Positions 1 through 11,839 of a stretch of DNA of 64,000 nucleotides are shown here, in pieces. A model generated the notes under the pieces. It had not been told where the DNA came from. It worked only from the letters and a program-made list of their open reading frames with translations, and did not search any database. The first letter of the stretch is position 1. Every line of letters starts with the position of its first letter. The translations under genes and the position numbers were made by a program. This stretch comes from Paraspadella gotoi (taxonomy: Eukaryota; Chaetognatha), in the NCBI GenBank assembly GCA_051294375.1, contig CM119269.1, positions 8,691,619 to 8,755,618 of the forward strand, given 5' to 3'.

Positions 1-99
1 GTACGAGAGGGAGGGCACGGAAGCGTGTCATTACCGAGCGAGCAATGTTGCGAGATGGTGGATTGGTGGAAGACAGGTTGCGGAGGGCTAGGCGGAGGG

Positions 100-590
100 G
101 AAGGAGAGAGCGCGAGAAGGAGGAATGGTGCGAGGTAGGAGAATGGTTTGAGATGGTGGGTATGGGGGAGGAAGGAGAGAAGAGAGAGCGGCAGTGGAGG
201 AAGGTATAGGGAGAGGAGAAGTTGGAGATTGGATGGGATGGGCGGGGAGGGAAGGGAGGGGATCGCACGCAGAGGAGAGATCGGAGAGGTGCAGGGTAGG
301 GAGTGGAGAGGAGAAGTTTGTGATGATCGCGTGGTGCATGAGGGGGAGGTGAGATGCGGAGTGGAGTCCCCAGGGAAAGAACATGAGACAGAGAGAACAG
401 AGAGAGAGAGAGAGAGAGAGGGGAAGGGAGGAAGGCTGCGAGTAGGACGTTGCGATGATGGTTGGGCTTTGAAGGCTGATGGCGAGGGAGCGGGAGGAAT
501 GATAGAAGAAGATAGGGAGGAAGGTAGAGAAGGAGGGAGGGGGAGAGATATTTATATTGAAAAAAGAAAATGCGAGTTTTAGGCAAGTGC
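100..590. repeat. polypurine low-complexity tract
   Basis: The + strand is almost entirely A/G, with a pure (GA) run near 401-420. Open frames across it on both strands encode only Arg/Glu/Gly-rich or Ser/Pro/Leu-rich low-complexity peptides, so no gene is called. Confidence 0.8.
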
Positions 591-971
591 TTTAAACTGG
601 CCTAAAAAGCTACCTTATCTTATCATTTGTAAGTTCTTGAGTTTTCATAAATGGTACTGAACAACAATTCTAATTTTCCAGTGGACAATAAGCTTGGGAT
701 TTTTATAACTCACAATTTACAAGCGAACATTTTTGTAGGAAACTCGATCACAGAGAGAGAGAGGAGCTGGGTTGGGGGGGAGGGAGAGAGAGAGGAAGGG
801 AGAAAGACACATTAACAGACTGACTGACAGACAGAAAGAAAGTCACGGATAAAAAAGTTAAAAAGATAAAGAAATAACAGTTAGCAATCGAGATAAAAAT
901 GGATAATCTCTCAATATTTATTATTTATAATTTATTTCTTTATTTATGCATTTGTTTATTTATTCATATAG

Positions 972-2402
972 TGTGGTCGCCGAAGACAAACCCTACATTC
1001 GGCTGAGAGCGATTCATGGACATCGCAAGACCGACTCTATTTCCGAAAACGAAACCGACCACGAGACCGATTACTCCATCGTCCACGCCCCTCCCACCGC
1101 CACGCCCCCTGACGACTTCCGTCACGCCCTCCGTTCCCGTCTCATCCTCGTCTCTCTCGTAGTCGCGGGTCTAACGTGGAGCGTCCAAAACTTGGCGCTC
1201 ATCGGCGTCACATTTTCCTACGGGACTTTGGCCGGAAGCCGCTACGTCAACTTCAGCCTCTTGCAACTGGCGAGTGTTGGCGGAGTGTTGACGCAATGTG
1301 AACGTGTTTTATAATATTTAATGAAATTGAAGAAAAATTTTAAATTCTAAATTTTCAATAATTAATATAAGTTCCTTCGTTGATAATATAATAGAATCGA
1401 ATTTTATCCTTTCATTAAAATCAAGTTCATTGTAAATAGTAAATTACCTTAAAAAAATGTTGTTCCTTTTTTTTTAAATTCTATAAAATGAAGTTGGTTA
1501 AATATAAGAAAACATGATATTTTGTAATTTTAATTTCTATTAAACAACCGCGACTTCCCTCAATAGGCGAGCCTTCCGTCGCGCGTTGTCGGATTCCTCG
1601 GCTGCCGATTTCTCTCCCGGAGATTCTCCATCTTCCTCGGTCTCTGCCTCGTCGGCGCAGCGTTCTTGGTCGTCGCAGCAGCACGCAGCGTTCTCGGCGA
1701 CGTCGACGCGGCAGCGCCGGAGCTGCGGCGCGTCGTCAGCGTCTTTATCAACATCGCGGTGGCGATTTCGTACAGGCCGTTCGGACTGTGGCTGCAGGTG
1801 CTTGGGAGGTCCTTGGTCCGAGTATAGGCCCATGGGGTGATACGCCAGGAGTTAAGGGTAATAATTGGTCTAATTCTATTCCATTAAGCCATTATTCCTC
1901 AAACTGGATTAACTCTAGTACAAATTGATCGAATTAGCAATAATTTTCGTTATTGTAAACACATTTTGCGTTTTAAGTATTTAAAATTAGCTTCTTATTA
2001 GACTTAAAGATAGTAGTATTCGGGAATTATAAGTAAATCCAAGAGGCCGTAATATACACTTTTTCTTCCTCCCTTAAAAAGGAGGCATTCCCAACCATGC
2101 TCCGTGCCCGTTGCTTCCTTGTCGCCATGCTCATGGGCCGCTTTGCCACCGTCGGCGCCAGCTACTTGTCCTACTTCCAAACGCGAGCGCCGCTGACGCT
2201 GGAGACGTCGCTCGGCGTCGCCATCGTCGTCGTCGCGTCGGCGGCGGCGCTGCTGCCCGAGACGCAGGGCCGACCCATTGCGCAGACGATGGCGGACATG
2301 AAGCGACGCCAAGCGGAGACGAAAAGAAGATATTGGAGGGCGTTTTATCGCGGAGGGGAGGAGGAAGAGGAAGAGGAGAAAGTGGAGGCCGGAGGGGGTT
2401 AA
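972..2402 (+). CDS. SLC22-like organic-ion transporter, C-terminal half (three exons, 5' part outside window)
   Basis: Major-facilitator transporter of the SLC22 (organic cation/anion) type, expected in the plasma membrane. Three exons are visible. Exon 1 is 972 to about 1275, after a T-rich tract ending in AG. Exon 2 is 1567-1797, read from the first base after AG in a frame that lacks any ATG, and ends CAG|GT. Exon 3 is 2082-2402. Exons 2 and 3 join in phase 0. In order they give the cytoplasmic central loop, TM7, an N-F/Y TM8 segment, the pattern P-x(10)-L-S-R-R that corresponds to the family's P...GRR loop, TM9 and TM10, then EAFPTMLR, matching the family ELYPTxxR signature. TM11-12 and the ending PETQGRP follow. 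The acidic tail (Glu run near 2357-2385) is low-complexity. The donor of exon 1 is uncertain (GT at 1276 or 1285, both phase 0). TM1-6 must lie left of base 1. The family call is strong; the substrate is unknown. Confidence 0.82.
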
Positions 2403-2458
2403 CTACCAACAAACACAATAATCACAGCGGCAGAGCGTAAAGTGACCAATCAAATGGA

Positions 2459-2483
2459 GACAGAGAAGAGAGAGAGAGGAGAA

Positions 2484-2546
<63 letters not shown>
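2459..2546. repeat. (GA)n microsatellite
   Basis: Imperfect then pure GA dinucleotide run just downstream of the SLC22-like stop codon. Confidence 0.95.
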
Positions 2547-2548
<2 letters not shown>

Positions 2549-2742
2549 CAGTTGTTAGGATGATCTGATTTTGATCATTAATGGAAGGGAAAAAAAGATA
2601 AAGATCAACTTTGGTCTTTGAACTTTGAAACGAAAGGTCGTTGTCCTTTTGGCTACAGAATCGTTGATAAATGGAAAGAAGCCAACGAATTGATGGAATC
2701 TGCTCACGTGCCATCCCTCACTGTATTCTGTGGGCGATAGGA

Positions 2743-2752
2743 CACTCTCTCT

Positions 2753-2846
<94 letters not shown>
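2743..2846. repeat. (CT)n microsatellite
   Basis: CT dinucleotide run with one TTTT interruption. Together with the GA tract about 200 bases upstream it forms an inverted polypurine/polypyrimidine pair that could fold back. Confidence 0.95.
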
Positions 2847-2847
<1 letters not shown>

Positions 2848-3257
2848 TATGTCTCTCTTTCTATATTTCTCTTTCAATCAGCTTTGTTACAGCCATCGTT
2901 TTTTTAATTGTTTAACGTAATTGTTTTGCGATAATAATTTTAACTATAAAAAATAAAATCGATTTGAAACATTTTTTTTCCACTTTGACAATTACGGTAG
3001 GTAAGATAAGTTGAAATATTTCCGTTCGGATATTAATAGCTTCATTTGGGACAGTAATACATAAAAAAAATTATTTAAGCTACAAATTGAATTAAACATA
3101 ATCTTCTTGTCTTTTCAACACACGAGCGGTTTATTTCCTCGAAAGTTTTAACCTTACCAATCGACCCTCACCCGTCGAACCGCAATCGTTTACGACCTCA
3201 CAATTTCACTCGTTTTCCCTTTTGTTTCGCTCTTATCGCTTTTTTCCTCTAATTGCT

Positions 3258-3380
<123 letters not shown>

Positions 3381-3857
3381 CAGACTCTCACGCCCTCGCA
3401 CGTTTCCGAGCTGAACCTGAGCGTCTCCCTTTTCTCGTCACGGTCGTTGTTGTCGTCGTTATTCTTTGTTGTTGTTGTTATTCTTTTTATCACATTTCTT
3501 TGCTTCACACTTTTTTTGTCACTCCTCTATTTCACTTCTCTCTCTTTTCTTTCTCTAACACATTTTTCTTTTCTTCTTGGCCTACATATCTTACCTGTCA
3601 TTTTTACTTTTTACTTTCCTCTTCATTTTTTTCTCTCTCCCTTATCTTTCTCGCTGTCTTTCACAAGCCATTTTCCTATCTCATTTCTCTCTCCCAGCCG
3701 CCTTTCACTTTTCTTTCTCATTCTCACTTCTCTTGTCTTCCTCTTTCTTTCACCTCTTTTTCCCTCTCTCACCCCCCCACCTCATTTCGCATTTAGTTTC
3801 TCCCCGAATCGCTCTTTCTCGCTTCTCATCCACGCCCACCTGCCGTTTTTTCATTAG

Positions 3858-4004
3858 CCCCCGGTCTTCAAACGCGAAGACAGCGTCGGTCGACGGCAGC
3901 CGCGACGTCAGCAGCAGCTTCAACTCCGGCTGCAGCAGCAGGTGCAGCGAAGGATGGCTGCCGCTGCAGCAGCTGGCGGCGTCGCTGTCTTTGGCGTGCT
4001 CTGA
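3858..4004 (+). CDS. possible terminal exon, Gln/Ala-rich, unknown
   Basis: After a long pyrimidine tract ending TTAG there is an open frame of 48 codons. It starts PPVFKREDSVGRRQP, continues through a Gln-rich stretch and an Ala-rich stretch, and ends in TGA. An internal CAGCAGCAG|GTGCAG could also act as a donor. GC content rises sharply relative to the flanks. The strand is not certain, since the minus strand is open too and Ala-rich. No family recognised. Confidence 0.25.
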   Translation, partial: PPVFKREDSVGRRQPRRQQQLQLRLQQQVQRRMAAAAAAGGVAVFGVL

Positions 4005-4429
4005 TTGCTAATTCCGAGCAGCGACCCACTAAAAAACTCCCCTGGTTTTTCTCCACGGGTTTTCTCGCTCTGAACTCTGTACGGAGGAGTTTCCAGATCT
4101 CGCCTCTCTTTCCTTATTTCCTCCTTTTTCTCGTGCAGCGTGACTTTTTCTTCTCTTTTTTCTTTTTTTCTTTCCTTTTTTTTCTTCTCCTCTCGTGCGA
4201 CGGAATTTTCTTTTTTTTTCCTCTTTCCTCAGTTTAATTATGTCCTCGTATTTTCAAAAAAAAAGGAGATTCTCTAAGATTTACGCGAGTCCAACCGTTT
4301 TTAATCTAAGATCAATTTCCTTTCCTCAATCTTTCTTTCCTTCTTCCTCCATTTCATTCCTTCCTCCTTCGCTGTCCTCTCATTCGTCCATCAATTTTTC
4401 TTTCGTTGCGATATTCAGGTTCTTCTTTT

Positions 4430-4433
4430 TTTT

Positions 4434-4524
<91 letters not shown>

Positions 4525-4525
4525 A
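4430..4525. repeat. (TTTC)n microsatellite
   Basis: About 23 TTTC units. The surrounding 4100-4760 is T/C-rich without a supported gene. Confidence 0.95.
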
Positions 4526-4914
4526 GCGGTCACAGTTTTTAGCCAATCAGGGTCACGGAAATAAAGAAAATCAAAAAAATTCGTTCTTTCCTTTTTCTAT
4601 CTTTCCTTCTTTCTCTCTTTTTATTCCTCTTTTCTTTTTGTCCTTCTTTATTTTATCTTCTCTCTTTTTTAAATTTTTTTCCCTTTCTTTCTTCTTTCCC
4701 ATTTATCTCTTTTTTCTTTTCTTTTTCTCTTCTTTTGATTTGATCCCATTTTTTGTTGTTGTCACAGAAGACAGAATTTTGGCGTCCCATTGCAAAGTGA
4801 CAAAACCACCAACTGACATACTGACAGGACGTATAAAGAATAACCATTTATACATGGAACGTTACTTTCTACATTAACATTTAATGTGAATGCCAATAAA
4901 TATAATTTTTTTCT

Positions 4915-5230
4915 CCTCTTCCCAAAAACGGCAAAGGAAAAATCGCTGTCGAACTCAAACTTCAAAGGATCTTGAACCGAAAACGTCTTCGGCAGTCGAC
5001 ACTCGATCCACTGACTTTCAAGTACAGATTCCGAAGACGACGAACGATACGACGGCGATGACGAGGGATGATGACGACGAAAACGAAAAGTGACAACGAC
5101 GACGAACGACGACCGAAGCATGATTATATTGTTAATGATGATTTGATTGATTATTGATGGATGATAATGAAGACGACGACTTACGAAATGTTCAAGATCG
5201 GAACCAATGTACGGTCCGTGTACCCGAAAA
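4915..5230. other. non-repetitive block open on both strands, unassigned
   Basis: Between microsatellites and the FMO relic lies about 300 bases of normal complexity. The + strand can be read as a basic peptide (KNGKGKIAVELKLQRIL...) and the minus strand as a mixed peptide (ESQWIECRLPKTFSVQ...). I could not find a convincing acceptor and donor pair for either, so it is recorded as possible exon material only. Confidence 0.25.
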
Positions 5231-5264
5231 GCCAAATTGATATTTTTTAGTTTTATCTTCATCA

Positions 5265-5640
5265 AAGCTTCTTGAGAACAAAAAGTCTTTCGTTTTATCT
5301 CAGTTTCATTTCTTAGTCGCGCTCTTCCTCAATGTAGGCGATTTGAGACTTTTTCACATCGGAATCCAACTACTAATCTAATCAGTTGCGATGATGAAAC
5401 AGCAGACGATTTGGACTCTGGACGTGATCCTCGGTCGACGCAGCCTTCCGTCACGATCAGTTCCTGACACTCTTTGCTTTCCAGACCAAGCACAACAAGC
5501 ACCTCGCCGGAAAGAACCGCTTTCCTCTTTGACGGGAATCTTTTCGAAAATGTGGACTTCGCTGACATTTTTGGGTCAGCCACGTGTTTCGAATTTGCAC
5601 TTCCCGAGCGGCTCTTCATGGAAAATAAATTTTTTTGCAA
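5265..5640 (+). pseudogene. decayed copy of the last FMO exon
   Basis: By eye, 5396-5452 is about 89% identical to 7568-7624 in the last exon of the intact FMO downstream (6 differences in 57 bases). It covers the codons for Q-Q-x-I-W-T-L-D-V-I-L-G-R-R-S-L-P. Similarity resumes at the FAFQTKHVKHLA region (5478-5520) after loss of about 22 codons, and weakly at the very end (CTTCATGGAAAAT near 5611). An upstream stretch at 5270-5300 resembles the codons for DQKVFYL. Reading-frame breaks and the deletion make it non-functional. It lies 450 bases upstream of an intact paralogue in the same orientation, so it is most simply the remains of a third tandem FMO. Confidence 0.75.
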
Positions 5641-5683
5641 TATACTAAGTTTTGTTTACTGTCTTTGAATTGTTGCCAAATTA

Positions 5684-5755
5684 TATGAATTGGTACACCC
5701 AATATAAAAATTATCCATTCATTTAATAAATAATATATATAATATATATATATAT

Positions 5756-5788
<33 letters not shown>

Positions 5789-5790
5789 TG
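5684..5790 (+). repeat. dispersed repeat copy plus (AT)n/(AG)n
   Basis: 5684-5741 matches, in reverse complement, 24647-24705, sharing GGTACA-C-CCAATATAAAAATT and ATCCATTCATTTAATAAATAA. Related copies lie at 20146-20195, 28374-28430 and 57165-57225. An AT run and then an AG run to 5788 follow directly. Confidence 0.7.
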
Positions 5791-6100
5791 GGAGAGTGCT
5801 GTTAACATTGAGTGGATCCTCTCTTCTAAATCGCGCTTTTCGTCTTATTTTCATATTTTACTGGCGACCCCGCCAGGTCCCTGCTGATATCGCCATGACG
5901 AAGTCGCCAATCAACTAGAACCACATCTTGTCTAAACCATTTGTCATCATGAATTTTATCGATTTGCTTCTTTTCTGGTAGGAGCTAATAATAAAGATTA
6001 AGTATAGGGGCTTTGGAAGTTAGGTTCTTCATCCCTCAATAAATATAGAACTATTGAAATATTGTATGAAACTGTATTAATTTCAGAATACTGAAAAAGA

Positions 6101-7921
6101 ATGTCATATGACAATAATAAACGTATCTGTGTGATCGGTGCTGGCCCAGCTGGATGCAGTCTGCTCTTTAACTTGGCTAAACGAAAAAGGGAGGGTGAAA
6201 CATCTCCAGATGTTGTCTGCTTTGAGAAACAGAGCGACTGGGGCGGGATGTGGAACTACACTTGGCGCACTGGGTTTGATGAGTTTGGAGAGCCGGTCCA
6301 TGCCAGCATGTACAAGATGCTCTTCACGAATGGCCCAAAAGAAGCTAACGAATTCCCTGACTATACCTTTCGAGATCACTTTGGTCGAGAACTGCCCAGT
6401 TTCGTGACACGTCCAGTAATGCTTGACTACTTGATTGGCAGATGGAAGAGGGAGGAATTTCGACAGTGGATCAAATTTCATCATGCTGTCAAAAGTGTTG
6501 TTTATGATAAAGATGAGAAGAACTTTGTTGTTCTTGTCAAGGTGACAAGAATGGATGTGGAGTGCATAGAGATCATCGGCTTAAATATAATATTAATAAA
6601 TCATCAATAAATCACTTTATGTTTTTCCTTCCAGGATCTTGTCAATGACTGTTTGTTGCCCCCTCAGCGTTTTAGTCATGTCGTCGTAGCATCCGGTCAT
6701 TATTCTGTACCACACATTCCATATTTGGATGGCATTGAGTCTTTCCCAGGAAGAATCATTCATTCTCATGACTATAAAGACGCCGCTCACTATGCAGGCA
6801 AAAGGGTTTTAGTTATTGGCGGTGGTCCATCAGGGTGGGATATTGCGTTGCAGGTAACACATTCTGAGTGTTCATGACAATAACTATCATCATCATCATG
6901 ATTTACGTCTCTATCTGAAAAACTTTGTAAATTTTGACCTTGCTACAAATAATTTTTTTGACCTTTTAAGTGCTACAAATTTGGCGCCAAGAAAGTTTTC
7001 ATCTCATGGAGATCTTTCCCCCTTGAAATGAAGTGGCCGAAAGAAGTGGAAGAGCATCCATTGGTGACCGGAATCAATGGCAACACCGTCTCTTTCAAAG
7101 ATGGCGTTGACAGTGAATTTGATGAAATCATTCTCTGCACTGGATATTTACAACATTATCCATTCATGGCGGATAATCTGAGGTTAAAGTCAGATAACCG
7201 TTGCTGGATACCAAATCTTTATGAAGGTGCAACGGTGGAGGATGGAGAATTTTCTTTTACGGATAATTACAAAATATTTGATAAAACAGTTCAAAAAGAA
7301 TATTGTTTTGAAGGTTTTATTGGAATTTGTATTTATACAGATTTAATCAAAGATCTTATTATTAAAAAGAAGAATGCTATAAAAATTGTCTTTCTGGTTT
7401 TGCTCAATATCAATTATATTTTGAGTTTGATATTGCAAATGCTTGCTCAGGAATTTATTTTCAAAAGTTTTTGCTATTCAATTTCAGGTGCGCTATTTCT
7501 TGGTGGGGGTGATCAAAAAGTCTTTTACCTCGGAACCCAAATCATGATCTACACGATCTTATATGCGGAACAGCAGGCGATTTGGACCCTGGATGTGATC
7601 CTTGGTCGACGCAGCCTTCCATCGATCGAGGACATGCGACGCAATGAGCTCGAGTGGCGAGAAGACGAACGAACCCACCGAGGGCTGACGGAGTTCTTCG
7701 CATTCCAGACCAAGCACGTCAAGCACCTTGCCAAAGAGAACGGCTATCCTCATCCCGTTGATATCACTGTCATGTTTGATAAAGTCATGAAAGGATGGAA
7801 GGAAGACATGATGACCTATCGGGATCAGCAACATGTCTCTTTCGTGACAGGGGAAACGGCTCCTTCCCCTAAACTGCCCTACATGAAAAATTTTGATGAT
7901 TCATTGGAGTCCCTTGTTTAG
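6101..7921 (+). CDS. flavin-containing monooxygenase, copy A (4 exons, 449 aa)
   Basis: NADPH- and FAD-dependent monooxygenase (FMO, class B) that oxygenates soft nucleophiles such as amines and sulfides. Exons are 6101-6541, 6635-6853, 6971-7226 and 7488-7921; introns are 93, 117 and 261 bases, all GT-AG, and the product is 449 residues, normal for soluble FMOs. The FAD Rossmann motif GAGPAG is at residues 13-18. The FMO-identifying motif FxGxxxHxxxY is intact at 184-194 (FPGRIIHSHDY). The NADPH Rossmann motif is GGGPSG at 209-214, and the conserved LCTGYxxHYPF block is in exon 3. The layout resembles trimethylamine-monooxygenase-like FMOs without the C-terminal membrane anchor of vertebrate FMOs. 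The start ATG at 6101 is 12 codons before the FAD motif. Intron 3 has no stop in frame and is a multiple of 3, so unspliced RNA would still read through. AATAAA follows near 8115. Substrate is unknown. Confidence 0.9.
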
Positions 7922-8182
7922 GAGGCGGTTTTACCTAAATTAGGAAAATAATGATAATCTTGATGATAATAATAATAGTAACAATTATAAATATGCTCAT
8001 GAATTTGAATATAATCCTGCTAATTCTCAGTGACGATTTGTGGTTGAGGATTGATTGCAATATCTAATTTCTCTTTAATTTGTTATTAGTTTTTTGTTGT
8101 AATTTGTTTCTCTTTAATAAAAAAAATTAGGATAGGATTTGTCTCCACAGAGAGTCTGCGACTGGGTCAACTCAAATGACAA

Positions 8183-8270
<88 letters not shown>

Positions 8271-8333
8271 GTTCTTGCTCTCTCGAACCAGTTTTGATAG
8301 CTCGACCATTAAACTCCGACTGAAATCTCTCTC

Positions 8334-8389
<56 letters not shown>

Positions 8390-8648
8390 CTCTTCTTCTC
8401 TCTTCTCTCTTCTCTCTCTCTCTCTCGCTGGCTCTTTTTTTGCACTCGCTATGCTTGAGGAGTACTAACTTAATAAACCAAAATTCCCTTCAACACTGCG
8501 TTGATTTGTTATTTTCAGCTTTTCATCTATACATATAAACTCCCTTTCCTTGTAAACACGTATTCGACTCGTTGCAGCCCTCGCTGGGGGCTTAAACAAC
8601 ATTTTTTAAAAGAACTAATTAAAAAATAAATAGGAAATTAATTAAAAA
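7922..8648. repeat. FMO intergenic spacer with two (CT)n blocks
   Basis: AT-rich 3' flank of copy A, then (CT)n at 8184-8267 and 8322-8430 separated by about 55 non-repetitive bases. No gene is seen in the spacer. Confidence 0.9.
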
Positions 8649-11633
8649 ATGCCTGACCATTCCAAAACTCGCATCTGTTTAATCGGCGCGGGCCCATCTG
8701 GTTGCACCTTCCTCTACCACCTGGCCAAACTGCGCCAAGAGGGCGTCGACACCCCCAACGTCGTCTGCTACGAACGCCAGTCCGACGTCGGCGGAACGTG
8801 GAACTACACCTGGCGAACGGGGGTAGACGAGTTCGGCGAGCAGGTGCACGGCAGCATGTACGAAGATTTGTGGACGAACACTTCCAAGGAATTCATCGAG
8901 TACGACGACTACAGATGGGACGATCATTTCGGGAAGAAGGTTCCCTCGTATCTGCCGAGAAAGTTCGTTCTTGACTACCTCAAGGGCAGATGGAAGAGGC
9001 AAGAGTTTCGTCATTGTATTCGATTCAATCACATGGTGAAGAGCGTCAAGTACGACAAAGAGACGGAGCTGTTCACGGTCGTCTCCAAGGTTTGCATTGG
9101 ATTTACGAAATTAATTCGATAGATTTGTTGATTTATTCTTCGATTTATTCGATTCATTTCAATTATTTGATTTTTTAAAATTTTGATTAATTGGATGTAT
9201 TCATTCATTAATTTATATTTTATTTATTGATATTTTTAATGATTATTGAATTTTCTTTGATTGATTGAACTTTGGTTGAACTTTATTTTGCTTTAGATTA
9301 CATTTTGATGTATAAAGTTTACAAAAAATGAAAAAGAAAAACCAAGCCCAAGGTCAGAAAAGTGAAGAGAACCGAAAATGATTTATGCAGTTTATGTATT
9401 TATTTAAATCATGTATTCGTGTTTTTACATATACTATTAAGTTATTTTCTCCTTCTTTCTTATCTTAAAACTTCACATATAAGCTGAACACATTCGATCT
9501 TAGGCTTTACTCCCTCGCTTTAACTCAAACTCTTATCCACAACCATCCCTTCTCCGCCCAAACCCCCAACCACCCCCGAACCACCTCCACAACCCTAGGA
9601 CCTCCTCGCCGACTCCCACACCGACCCAGAAGTCTTCACCCACGTGGTCGTTGCCGTGGGTCACTTCTCCACGCCCCACGTTCCCTCTTTTCCGGGGATC
9701 GAGTCTTTTCCCGGTCGCGTCATTCACTCCAAACAAATTCGTCACTTTTCTTCTTTCGCCGGAAAAAGAATTTTGATCGTCGGGAGTTCGTATTCCGGGG
9801 AAGACGCCGCCGTGCACGTGAGATGTGGGTCGGATGAGGCGGTGGGATGTGGGCGTTTTGGTTTGGGAGAGGTGGGCGTGTATGTAAAAAGGGGGTTTAA
9901 GGAAGGGGTAAGGCCATTGAGCGAGTTGGACCGAAACAACCGTCGCGTGAACATTGAGGATTCCCAGTGGTTGGGGCTGATTGACATTTTCTTGAACTGA
10001 CTTTAAACTGGTCAGTCGAGGCTAGTTTAAATTACGATAACTTTATTATCGCTCAATGATAACAATTCATTTGTACTACAAAGTTATGAAAAATACCCCT
10101 GAGAATACGTGATTGAGTGGGCGTGCCGCTGTTAAAGAGAAAAACAATTCCATCTGGGCTTAATAACATCGTTATTATAATGTTTCCTTACTTTTCTTCT
10201 TGGTTCTCATTTGTTAGTGCAATGGGTATTGGGTAAGTCAAGATGGTAAGACTTGCCCTTCAGTTATCGGCGGCTGAAAATTCTGATCATAGAAAGTTAA
10301 TAAGACCTGATTGAAAAAAACTTTACCCTGATTATAGTTCAATATGAATCTTATCAAAACTGAATCAATTTGTATCATGAAGTTGATTAAGCTTAATCTT
10401 TTCTTCCTCTTTAACTCCAATCACGCTCACAGCGAATTTCACAATCCTCTTTCGCCTCTTCTTCCCAGTGCATCAAGCACGGATCCAAGTCGGTCATCCT
10501 CTCCTGGCGATCGACTCCGCCCGGCCTGACGTGGCCCGTCGACGAGCGCCCCCTTCTCGTCTCCGTGGAGGGAAGTCGGGTCAACTTCAAGGACGGATCC
10601 TCGGCCGAAGTCGACGAGGTGATTCTCTGCACGGGATATCGACATCATTATCCCTTCATGGAGGACGAGTTGAGATTGAAATGTGAGAACCAAATTTGGA
10701 CGCCGGATCTTTACAAAGGTGATAAAGATGTGATTGGGGATAAATATCAGCTTGTACTTTGGGGTTGAATTTGGTCACTCATGAAGAATTGACGCGACTC
10801 TGTCCCAAGGTTATAAAGTTCGATTAATTAATTTTCTGTTTAATTTGTAATTTTTAACAATGTTTGTCATGTAATTAATAGATAGAAGTTATTTTTTCAC
10901 TGGGATATGAAAAAAGTCAAACGAATCAGTAAAAGTAATATGTACAATTGGACTCTAAGAAAACAATCATTTTACCCCGTTTCTCCGTCTCACTTCTCCT
11001 TCTCCTCTCTTCTACCCCTTCTCCTTCCCTCTATCCCTTCCTCTTCCTCTCTCCCTCCCTTCCCCCTTCCCCTCTCCCTCTCCCTCCCAGGCGTCCTCTT
11101 CCTCAAAGGCGGCGATAATAAACTCTTTTACCTTAGCACCCAACACTTCCTTTACACTCTCCTCTTCATCGAGCAAGAAGTCCTTTGGACTCTCTTCACT
11201 CTCATCGGTCGACGCCGCCTTCCGCCCACCAACGAGTTGAGAGCGGACGAGGCGGAGTGGCGGCGACGCGGCGACGACGCCGACGGCGACGTCGCCAAGA
11301 TGTTCCAGTTCCAGGTACAAACTTTGCTGACCCCTCTGACGGCTCGATGGGCAGCTCAAAGGGGCAGCTCAGATAACGAAACGAAATGACGAATGAATTT
11401 TTTTTCCCCGAACACAGGCTGAGCACATGGCCGATCTTTGCGCTGAGAACGGAACGACGCCCCCTGACGTGTCCAAGATCTCTTCGATTTGGTACTCGTC
11501 GCGGAAAGAGAACGCGTTGACTTGGAGAGATAAATCTTGTCCGTCGTTGTACACGGGAGAGATGGCGCCGGCGCCAGTGATGCCTTTTATGGAAGCGTTC
11601 GATCCCGAGAGAGTCGACGGGTTTTTGGAGTGA
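8649..11633 (+). CDS. flavin-containing monooxygenase, copy B (5 exons, 449 aa)
   Basis: Tandem paralogue of copy A with the same expected NADPH/FAD monooxygenase chemistry. Exons are 8649-9089, 9599-9817, 10469-10718, 11091-11314 and 11418-11633; the product is again 449 residues. Exons 1 and 2 have exactly the same lengths as in copy A (441 and 219 bases) and the first three introns sit at identical positions and phases. A fourth intron splits what is one exon in copy A. The FAD motif is GAGPSG at 13-18. The FMO motif at 184-194 reads FPGRVIHSKQI, so the last aromatic residue is replaced by Ile. The NADPH motif is GSSYSG, the form seen in bacterial trimethylamine monooxygenases, where copy A has GGGPSG. 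LCTGYRHHYPF is present. Coding GC is visibly higher than in copy A. AATAAA lies near 11815. Confidence 0.9.
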
Positions 11634-11839
11634 GCTGGTTGTTGTTTTTTTGTTGTTGTTGTTTGTTATTGTTGTTTTTTGTTGTTGTTGATGCTTGCGC
11701 TGTTTTTATTGGAGGCTGTTCAAACTTACATATTACTTACTGCCTACATATTCGGCTCGACTTTTCATATTGCAATATTTTTTTCATATTTTGTTTTGGC
11801 ACTACTGAATTCAAATAAATAAAAATTAAAGTACAAAAG

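Noticed and set aside
148-582. 144-codon open frame in the left-edge polypurine tract
   Set aside because: Pure Arg/Glu/Gly low complexity that follows from A/G composition; the opposite strand is equally open.
5865-5885. retrotransposon primer-binding site (CTGGCGACCCCGCCAGG)
   Set aside because: No LTR end precedes it and no polypurine tract or coding follows; it is more likely a chance palindrome.
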